The notes under the pieces were generated by a model. The model saw only the letters and a list, made by a program, of their open reading frames with translations. It made no database searches and was not told the origin of the DNA. Positions 1-4,943 of a stretch of 13,026 nt of DNA are shown here, one piece after another. The stretch is from the NCBI GenBank assembly GCA_902775835.1, contig CACYNZ010000071.1, positions 1 through 13,026 of the forward strand, written 5' to 3'. The stretch comes from an uncultured Eubacteriales bacterium. Lineage in GTDB: Bacteria; Bacillota_A; Clostridia; Christensenellales; Aristaeellaceae. Each line of letters begins with the position of its first letter. Position 1 is the first letter of the stretch. Both the position numbers and the translations under genes were made by a program.

Positions 1-135
1 TTATCTACTTTAATTAGCCTGAGTGCGGCATTGGCGGTCTAACATCGTCGGTGCTGAGCTTTGGCTGTATGGTAGAAAGGCAGTCCGGGGACTAAATCCT
101 TGGAAGCACGCGACTTCAGTCGTGTGAGGCTTCAC
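1..135 (+). mobile_element. Right end of an IS200/IS605-family element (partial)
   Basis: Bases 107-126 form a stem-loop: CACGCGAC (107-114), loop TTCA, GTCGTGTG (119-126), with one G-T wobble. It is followed by GAGGCTTCAC ending at 135. A 'GGAAGC ... GACTTCAGTC ... GGCTTCAC' terminus is what I know from right ends of IS200/IS605 (tnpB-carrying) elements of Firmicutes. GAAGC (103-107) can also pair with GCTTC (129-133). Immediately after 135 the sequence becomes a response-regulator gene in the middle of its receiver domain, as expected for an insertion. A frame ending in Ile-Tyr-Phe-Asn-stop at 3-17 could be the last codons of tnpB, but four codons prove nothing. The rest of the element and its left end lie outside the window. 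The exact junction is uncertain by one or two bases because the AC of TTCAC could belong to either side. Confidence 0.72.
18..135 (+). ncRNA. Putative omega-RNA (reRNA) 3' part of a TnpB element
   Basis: Four hairpins follow one another. The first pairs 26-38 with 44-56 (13 pairs, five of them G-U, loop CTAAC). The second pairs GGCTG (63-67) with CAGTC (81-85). The third pairs about 85-91 with 97-103 (7 pairs, two G-U, loop CTAAA). The fourth is 107-114 with 119-126. Many G-U pairs that work only on this strand argue for an RNA rather than a DNA palindrome. TnpB nucleases of IS200/IS605 elements use an RNA that ends at the right end of the element, and the next ~16-20 nt of flanking DNA serve as guide. 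Here that guide would be about 136-155, inside the response-regulator gene. That this copy is transcribed and has an active TnpB partner is inference, since tnpB is not in the window. Confidence 0.5.
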
Positions 136-669
136 CTGATCGTATCGGATATCATGATGCCCGGCATGGACGGGTTCGAGTTTGCGCGGACGGTTCGGGA
201 AACCAGCCGGGAGATCCCCATTCTGTTCATGACCGCCCGGGATGATTTTGCCGCCAAGCGGGAGGGCTTCCAGATCGGCGTGGACGATTACATGATCAAG
301 CCCATTGATCTGGAAGAGCTGGTGCTGCGGGTAGGCGCTTTGCTGCGCAGGGCGAAAATCAACAACAGCCACCGTCTCGAAGTGAACGACGTGATACTGG
401 ATGCGGATGAGCGCTCCTGCATGGTCAGGGGCGAAGAGGTCAGCCTGACCACCCGGGAATTCAATATTCTGTACAAGCTTCTGTCCTACCCCAAAAAGAC
501 GTTTACCCGGGCACAGCTGATGGACGAGTTCTGGGACGCGGATTCTTCCTCTTCCCTGCGCACGGTGGATGTGTATATGACCAAGCAGAGGGATAAGTTC
601 TCCGGCACGGACGCTTTCGAGATCCAGACAGTGCGGGGGCTTGGATACAAGGCGGTGATCCGGGAATGA
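100..669 (+). CDS. OmpR-family response regulator, 5' end replaced by an IS element
   Basis: This is a DNA-binding response regulator of a two-component system, cut at its N-terminus. Recognisable receiver sequence begins at Leu-Ile-Val-Ser-Asp (codons from 136). The phospho-acceptor is Asp17 (codon 148-150) followed by IMMPGMDG. The conserved Thr45 (FMTARDD) and Lys67 (YMIKPID) are present. The winged-helix OmpR/PhoB output domain spans about residues 92-188 (TTREF, RTVDVY, TVRGLGYK). A complete receiver has about 50 residues before the phospho-Asp; here there are 16, and the first 12 are encoded by the IS right end. The first beta strand and the acidic Asp pair that binds Mg2+ are missing, so the product should not be phosphorylated normally. 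An in-frame TTG at 100 is the only plausible local start and lacks a convincing ribosome-binding site; an in-frame stop lies at 73-75. It overlaps the next gene by ATGA, indicating a former operon. It may be a pseudogene; the alternative is an assembly join at a repeated IS end. Confidence 0.8.
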   Translation: MEARDFSRVRLHLIVSDIMMPGMDGFEFARTVRETSREIPILFMTARDDFAAKREGFQIGVDDYMIKPIDLEELVLRVGALLRRAKINNSHRLEVNDVILDADERSCMVRGEEVSLTTREFNILYKLLSYPKKTFTRAQLMDEFWDADSSSSLRTVDVYMTKQRDKFSGTDAFEIQTVRGLGYKAVIRE

Positions 670-1718
670 ACAGGGAACGGAAGACATTCATGGTCTGGCG
701 CTATGTGACATTTTTCCTGATGGTTTCCTTCGTGGTCACATGCTCTTTTCTCCTGTTCCTGAACTCGATGCAGATCGACATGTCCGTGCTGCCCCGCAAT
801 GCGGTGTTCACGTTCGGCAATATAGCGTTTCTCAGCGGCTTCCTGCTTCTGATTGACTGGCTGTTCCGCAAGTGGACGGTGGACAGACCTGTCCGCAGGA
901 TTCACGAGGCTACAAAGCGCATGACGGCAGGGGATCTGACAGCACGCATTGACACGTCCGGCTTCAGAATCTTCAGCGATGACTTCAACGGGATTGCGGA
1001 GGACTTCAACCTGATGGCCGAGGAGCTTTCCAGCAACAGTTCCCTGCGGACAGACTTTGTGGCCAATGTATCCCATGAGCTGAAGACGCCTCTGGCCGTG
1101 ATCCGCAATTACGCAAGACTCCTGCAGAGTGGGGGACTGACGGAAGATGAGCGCATGGAGTATGCCCAGGGGATCGACCGGGCCACTCAGCGCATGACGG
1201 CGCTCATTACCAATATCCTCAAGATGAACAAGCTGGAAAAGCAGCAGATTAGCCCCAGGGTGCAGGAGTATGACCTGACGGAGCAGGTGGCAGAGTGCCT
1301 GCTGGCTTTTGATGATATGCTGGAAGAGAAAAAGATCGGCCTGGAGTGTGAAATGGATGACCGGATCCTGGTGGCGGCAGACCCGGAACTGTTGACCCTG
1401 GTGTGGAACAATCTTCTGTCCAATGCGGTGAAGTTCACGCCGGAGGGCGGAAGCATCACGGTGTCCGTGAAACCGGAAAAAGAGTGGGCGGCCGTTTCCG
1501 TCAGGGACACGGGCTGCGGCATCACCCGTGAGACGGCAGAGCATATGTTTGAGAAATTCTATCAGGGCGATACAAGCCATGCCACGGAAGGCAACGGCCT
1601 GGGTCTGGCACTGGTGAAGCGGGTGATTGATCTGACCGGCGGGGAAATCGATGTGGACAGCACGCCCGGACAGGGCAGTATCTTTACCGTCAGAATCAGA
1701 CGGAGCGGAGTGAAATGA
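666..1718 (+). CDS. Sensor histidine kinase (HAMP-HisKA-HATPase)
   Basis: This is a membrane-bound sensor kinase, the partner of the preceding regulator. Two transmembrane helices (about residues 13-33 and 50-68) enclose a loop of only about 16 residues. A HAMP linker follows (about 69-121), then a HisKA domain with phospho-acceptor His137 in NVSHELKTPL. The ATPase domain has an N box (WNNLLSNAVKF, about 247-257), G1 box DTGCGI (281-286), F box FEKFYQ and G2 box GNGLGLAL (309-316). All catalytic motifs are intact. The length of 350 aa is normal for a compact kinase. The tiny outer loop is typical of kinases that sense through the membrane or through a partner protein rather than with an extracellular ligand domain. 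ATG 666 overlaps the regulator stop (ATGA), so translation is coupled. Its stop in turn overlaps the next gene. With the regulator broken by the IS, this kinase may have lost its output. Confidence 0.92.
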   Translation: MNRERKTFMVWRYVTFFLMVSFVVTCSFLLFLNSMQIDMSVLPRNAVFTFGNIAFLSGFLLLIDWLFRKWTVDRPVRRIHEATKRMTAGDLTARIDTSGFRIFSDDFNGIAEDFNLMAEELSSNSSLRTDFVANVSHELKTPLAVIRNYARLLQSGGLTEDERMEYAQGIDRATQRMTALITNILKMNKLEKQQISPRVQEYDLTEQVAECLLAFDDMLEEKKIGLECEMDDRILVAADPELLTLVWNNLLSNAVKFTPEGGSITVSVKPEKEWAAVSVRDTGCGITRETAEHMFEKFYQGDTSHATEGNGLGLALVKRVIDLTGGEIDVDSTPGQGSIFTVRIRRSGVK

Positions 1719-2116
1719 GTCAGCGGAAAGCGGGGAATCAGAGAATGGACAGGCCGGAAAACAGGGTGCATATTACCTATTCGGCTGAACAGCAGAAGCA
1801 GCTGGCGGACATGCGGGCAAAGTATCGGCCCGGTGACGGGCATACGGCCGGGAATCTGGATACGCTCAGAAAAATGGATGCCCGGGTGGAAGGGAAAGCC
1901 CAGGCGTGTGCGCTGACAGAAGGGATCATCAGCACCCTGATCCTTGGGATCGGCATGACCTGCGTGCTGAAATGGGATATGCCGGCGGCAGGCGTCCTGA
2001 TCGGGGCAGCCGGACTGGCCGGGGTCGTGTATGCCTGGCCGCTGTATCAGAAGGTGCTGAAAAAAGAAAGGGAAAAGGCAGTAAGGGAGTTGCCGGAATC
2101 CGGCGGAAACGCATAA
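1715..2116 (+). CDS. Small two-helix membrane protein of unknown function
   Basis: The product is 133 aa. The N-terminal half is hydrophilic and charged (about 1-62), with a YSAEQQKQLADMRAKY segment likely to be helical. Two hydrophobic helices follow at about 66-85 and 90-111, joined by a short turn (KWDMPAAG), and the tail is basic then acidic (YQKVLKKEREKAVREL). There is no signal peptide, so both ends are probably cytoplasmic. Small proteins with this layout (soluble helix, two membrane helices, 'PLY..VLKKEREK' tail) are common in Firmicutes as far as I recall, without an established function. ATG 1715 overlaps the kinase stop by ATGA, so it belongs to the two-component operon. It could modulate the kinase, whose own outer loop is very short. 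A second in-frame ATG at 1745 is possible, but the coupled start is preferred. A terminator follows at 2160. Confidence 0.82.
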   Translation: MSQRKAGNQRMDRPENRVHITYSAEQQKQLADMRAKYRPGDGHTAGNLDTLRKMDARVEGKAQACALTEGIISTLILGIGMTCVLKWDMPAAGVLIGAAGLAGVVYAWPLYQKVLKKEREKAVRELPESGGNA

Positions 2117-2159
2117 AGCCCGGACAGCGGGCATAGTTCCTTTTCCACATAAAATCGAG

Positions 2160-2188
2160 CTCCGGTCTGGCAGTCAGGCCGGGGTTTT
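2160..2188 (+). terminator. Rho-independent terminator of the two-component operon
   Basis: The stem CTCCGGTCTG (2160-2169) pairs with CAGGCCGGGG (2175-2184), ten pairs with two wobbles and loop GCAGT, followed by TTTT. A smaller hairpin, GCCCG/CGGGC (2118-2132), sits directly after the stop codon of the preceding gene and has no T-run. Confidence 0.8.
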
Positions 2189-2234
2189 GCATGCTGACTG
2201 CCGTGAGTGCAGGTGAGACGGATAAGGCGAAATC

Positions 2235-2263
2235 TTTCATTATAAGACAGAAACAGGTATAAT
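2235..2263 (+). promoter_or_regulatory. Predicted promoter of the CDF transporter gene
   Basis: There is a perfect -10 TATAAT at 2258-2263. The -35 region at 17-bp spacing is TTTCAT (2235-2240), a poor match to TTGACA, so the promoter may need an activator or be weak. Transcription would begin near 2270 and leave a leader of about 100 nt. Confidence 0.5.
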
Positions 2264-2269
2264 ATGCTG

Positions 2270-2370
2270 CAGCACGGTCGGAAACCCGTGTTTTTGCATG
2301 GGCAGAGCATTCATGCAGGAAAAGCTTGCCGGCAGGTTTTACCGGCAATGAAAGAAAAGAGGACTTTTTC
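2270..2370 (+). promoter_or_regulatory. Structured 5' leader of the CDF transporter gene
   Basis: Three consecutive hairpins lie between the predicted start site and the ribosome-binding site. The first is CACGG (2273-2277) with CCGTG (2286-2290), followed by TTTTT. The second is TGCATG (2295-2300) with CATGCA (2312-2317). The third is TTGCCGG (2326-2332) with CCGGCAA (2342-2348). The SD AAGAGGA follows at 2357-2363. The first hairpin plus five T resembles a weak terminator at the very start of the transcript. Metal-efflux genes of this family are known riboswitch targets (NiCo, yybP-ykoY), but I do not see the conserved core of either with certainty. Regulation by this leader is therefore inference. 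Confidence 0.4.
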
Positions 2371-3531
2371 ATGGCAGCCATTCAGGAAAAGGTGAGTCTG
2401 ACAAAGGAAAATGCGGCTGAAAACAGCCGGGGCCGCAAGATTATTCAGACGAGCATTATCGGGATTCTGGCCAATGTGTTTCTGGCAGCGTTCAAGGCCG
2501 TGATCGGACTGACGTCCAACTCCATCGCCATTGTGATGGACGCGGTGAATAATCTGTCCGATGCCGCCAGCTCCGTGATCACCATTGTGGGCACCAAGCT
2601 GGCCGGACGGGAGCCGGACCGGAAGCATCCCTTCGGGTACGGGCGCATTGAATATCTCAGCGCCATGATTATCTCGGTTCTGGTTCTGTATGCGGGCATC
2701 ACGTCCCTGACGGAGTCTGTCAAGAAGATCATCCAGCCGGACGTGCCGGATTATTCCGCTGTTGCCCTGGTGATCGTGGGCGTGGGTGTTGTGACAAAGA
2801 TTCTGCTGGGCCGCTATGTAAAGGGTGTCGGTGAGAAGGTGAACTCAGACTCCCTGATCAATTCGGGCGAGGATGCCACCCTGGACTCGATCATCTCCGC
2901 CTCCACGCTTGTCGCTGCCGTGATTTATCTGGTTTTCCATATTTCCCTGGAAGCGTGGCTCGGCGCGGTGATCGCGCTGGTGATCATCAAGTCCGGCATT
3001 GAGATGCTCAGGGATACGCTGTCCAAGGTGCTGGGCGAGCGCGTGGACGCAGAGCTGGCCAGGGACATCAAGGCGACCGTCAACAGCTTTCCGGAGATCA
3101 GCGGTGCCTATGACCTGATCATCCACAACTATGGACCGGATGCCTACAATGGCTCCGTGCATATTGAAGTGCCGGACACGCTGAATGCTGACAAACTGGA
3201 TCAGCTGATCCGCAATGTGACCATGGAAGTCTATCACAGGCATCATGTCATCCTGACGGCTGTGGGCGTGTATTCTGTGAATACCAGGGACCCGGAAGCC
3301 ATCGCCGCGCGCAGCCGCGTGACAGAGATCGTGCTGACCAGGCCGGAAGTGCTTCAGATGCATGGCTTCTATGTGGACAACGCAGCCAAAACCATGCGCT
3401 TTGACATCATTGTCAGCTTTGATGCCAAGGACCGGCATGAGGTGTACCGCGAGATTTATGCCGATGTGCAGAAGGCATTCCCGGGATATTCCCTGCAGAT
3501 CGGTCTGGACACGGACTTCAGCGAGGAATAA
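2371..3531 (+). CDS. Cation diffusion facilitator (CDF) metal efflux transporter, probably Mn2+
   Basis: This is an inner-membrane metal/proton antiporter of 386 aa. The start is ATG 2371, with SD AAGAGGA seven bases upstream; an upstream in-frame TTG at 2326 lies inside a hairpin and is rejected. Membrane helices fill about residues 25-215. The transmembrane metal site aligns with YiiP as Asn60-xxx-Asp64 in helix 2 (NNLSD) and Asp168-xxx-Asp172 in helix 5 (DATLD). From memory, an Asn-Asp-Asp-Asp site characterises Mn-type CDF proteins such as streptococcal MntE, whereas Zn types have His in helix 2 and/or 5, so Mn2+ is the favoured substrate. The cytoplasmic part holds a normal dimerisation domain (about 215-300) and then a second, similar alpha/beta unit (about 305-383), making it longer than the usual ~300 aa. 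It is a single-gene unit with its own promoter, leader and terminator. Confidence 0.92.
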   Translation: MAAIQEKVSLTKENAAENSRGRKIIQTSIIGILANVFLAAFKAVIGLTSNSIAIVMDAVNNLSDAASSVITIVGTKLAGREPDRKHPFGYGRIEYLSAMIISVLVLYAGITSLTESVKKIIQPDVPDYSAVALVIVGVGVVTKILLGRYVKGVGEKVNSDSLINSGEDATLDSIISASTLVAAVIYLVFHISLEAWLGAVIALVIIKSGIEMLRDTLSKVLGERVDAELARDIKATVNSFPEISGAYDLIIHNYGPDAYNGSVHIEVPDTLNADKLDQLIRNVTMEVYHRHHVILTAVGVYSVNTRDPEAIAARSRVTEIVLTRPEVLQMHGFYVDNAAKTMRFDIIVSFDAKDRHEVYREIYADVQKAFPGYSLQIGLDTDFSEE

Positions 3532-3554
3532 AAAAAATCCAGGCATGGCCTGGA
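3530..3554 (-). terminator. Terminator of the leftward five-gene operon
   Basis: Read on the minus strand, the stem TCCAGGC/GCCTGGA (3538-3544 with 3548-3554, loop of 3) is followed by eight T residues (3537-3530). It lies 62 bases beyond the stop of the DUF5131 gene. The T-run overlaps the stop codon of the convergent CDF gene. Confidence 0.78.
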
Positions 3555-3568
3555 AAAGAGGGGACAGG

Positions 3569-3604
3569 GAGCTCCGGCCTTTGGCCGGGGCTCTTTCCGT
3601 TTCT
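3569..3604 (+). terminator. Terminator of the CDF gene
   Basis: The stem GAGCTCCGGCC (3569-3579) pairs with GGCCGGGGCTC (3583-3593), eleven pairs with one wobble and loop TTT, followed by TTTCCGTTT. It works only for + strand transcription and sits back-to-back with the minus-strand terminator at 3530-3554. Confidence 0.78.
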
Positions 3605-3616
3605 GTGCGGAGGATA

Positions 3617-4501
3617 TTACGCGCCGGCAGGGGCGCATCTGCCGCAGTCGGAGCATCCGTTGCACGCATATTTCATGCCGCAGGTCCGGCAGCGCGGGCC
3701 GTAATGCGGGTGATACAGTTCCTGTTCCGGAATGGGAAGCCCCCAGGTGTCGCGCAGATCAAACCGGACAGGCTTTCCCTGAAAGCTCAGGCCGGACAGG
3801 AATGCCTGCCGGGTCTGGAGCTCCGTATTCTCAATGCTGTACAGCCGGCCGTCCTTGACAAAGCGCCGGCCGGTGCTGCAGAAGACAAAGGTGACATCGG
3901 CACTGACGCATTCGTCATGCAGCTGCTTTACCCATTCATAATGACAGGGTCTGGCTCCGCCGTAGTTTTCGCCGTCGCACAGCACCTGTTCGATCTGCCC
4001 TGCCTGCAGGTACCGGGCAATGCTCACAGGCCCGATCATCGGCGCGCACATGATGCCCTTGTGCCGGAACGGAAGCTCCAGCAGAAGGGGAATCCGCTCG
4101 TCGGCCCGGCGCTGGTTTTCGCAGGTGACGGAAAACATGACATGCTCCCAGCCGCTGCCCCAGTCCCGGGGAAGACACTGGGAGACGCGCTCCGGACGCT
4201 TGGTCAGCAGGAAAAAGCGGACATCGGGGCGCATGGCGATAATGCTCCAGGCTTCTTCCCTCCAGGGATCCGCCTCCTCCAGAAAGAAGTCGGAAGTCAT
4301 GCAGACCCGGAGCATTTCGCCGCTTCTGACCTTATACTGGCCGCTCCGGTCCCGGGACAGGGGATAGCGGAATGCGGAGCCTGTGCGGTAGATCTGGGCT
4401 CCGTCCCGGTTTCGCTTCGCGTCAAGATAGTACATATAGCAGTTTTCGCAGCCTTCGCTGCATTTCCGGCAGCCATGCCATGGGTTCCAGATATCGTGCA
4501 A
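3617..4501 (-). CDS. DUF5131 (phage Gp37/Gp68-like) radical-SAM-type protein
   Basis: The product is 294 aa and belongs to the family known as DUF5131 or phage Gp37/Gp68, recognised by the N-terminal WNPWHGC...GC.NCY signature. Cys14, Cys18 and Cys21 form a CX3CX2C motif, the arrangement that holds the 4Fe-4S cluster of radical SAM enzymes; Cys11 is a further nearby cysteine. The C-terminus carries six more cysteines (271, 274, 280, 283, 286, 289; CxxC-x5-CxxCxxCxxC), suited to a second Fe-S cluster or zinc. The biochemical reaction of the family is not known to me. The start is TTG 4501: an in-frame stop lies just upstream, AAGGAAG gives an SD at suitable distance, and the family signature begins within a few residues. 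It is the last gene of the leftward operon, 31 nt after the HxlR gene, with a terminator behind it. Family occurrence in phages and its position behind a defence cassette suggest an accessory or anti-phage role, but this is inference. Confidence 0.85.
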   Translation of the reverse strand: MHDIWNPWHGCRKCSEGCENCYMYYLDAKRNRDGAQIYRTGSAFRYPLSRDRSGQYKVRSGEMLRVCMTSDFFLEEADPWREEAWSIIAMRPDVRFFLLTKRPERVSQCLPRDWGSGWEHVMFSVTCENQRRADERIPLLLELPFRHKGIMCAPMIGPVSIARYLQAGQIEQVLCDGENYGGARPCHYEWVKQLHDECVSADVTFVFCSTGRRFVKDGRLYSIENTELQTRQAFLSGLSFQGKPVRFDLRDTWGLPIPEQELYHPHYGPRCRTCGMKYACNGCSDCGRCAPAGA

Positions 4502-4532
4502 TGCCTGTTCACTTCCTTAATGCGCACATATA

Positions 4533-4943
4533 TCAGTCCGCCGGCGAGGACGCTTCCCGGGCGTAGAGCTCCTTCTCGTGCTGAAAGCCCCAGTTCATGA
4601 TGGCATAGAACACCGGGAGCAGGTCCCGGCCCATACCGGTCAGCGAATACTCCACATGCGGCGGAATCTCATTGAACTGCTTCCGGCTGATCAGTCCATT
4701 CTCTTCCAGTTCCCGCAGGGCCTTGGTCAGCATGGAGCCGGTGATGCCGGGCAGATCCTTTTTCAGCTGCCCGAACCGGACTGTGTCATACATGCACATT
4801 TCATACATGAGCTGGGATTTCCAGCGTCCCTGCAGCATGACCAGCAGCGGGGTCACGGGGCAGTGCCCGTCCTTGGTCACAATGCCCTGCCGTATGCCTG
4901 ACAGGTATTCCTCATAGGTCATATAGGTCTTCGGGTCACTCAT
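4533..4943 (-). CDS. HxlR-family winged-helix transcriptional regulator
   Basis: This is a DNA-binding repressor or activator of the HxlR (MarR-like, winged-helix) family, 136 aa. The family block begins with CPVTPLLVMLQGRWKSQL (about 28-45). The recognition helix region is FGQLKKDLPGITGSMLTKAL (58-76), and the wing follows with RKQFNEIPPHVEYSLT. Cys28 lies just before the first helix, where several family members (YodB, HypR) carry a redox- or electrophile-sensing cysteine; Cys50 is a second one. The start is ATG 4943, with GGAGG eight bases upstream; an upstream in-frame start at 4979 is weaker. The gene starts eight bases inside the end of the helicase gene, so it is translated as part of the same operon. 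It is a natural candidate for controlling that operon, possibly through the palindrome at 10384-10398. Its ligand and target are not shown by the sequence. Confidence 0.9.
   Translation of the reverse strand: MSDPKTYMTYEEYLSGIRQGIVTKDGHCPVTPLLVMLQGRWKSQLMYEMCMYDTVRFGQLKKDLPGITGSMLTKALRELEENGLISRKQFNEIPPHVEYSLTGMGRDLLPVFYAIMNWGFQHEKELYAREASSPAD

Noticed and set aside
2270..2370. yybP-ykoY manganese riboswitch before the CDF gene
   Set aside because: I do not find the conserved loop sequences expected for this class; the leader is reported only as structured.
2326..2370. Upstream TTG start for the CDF protein
   Set aside because: The TTG lies in a hairpin arm without an SD, whereas ATG 2371 has AAGAGGA seven bases before it and gives a normal N-terminus.
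3362..4600. + strand frame overlapping the CDF 3' end and the DUF5131 gene
   Set aside because: It runs through two terminators and lies antisense to the clearly conserved DUF5131 gene.
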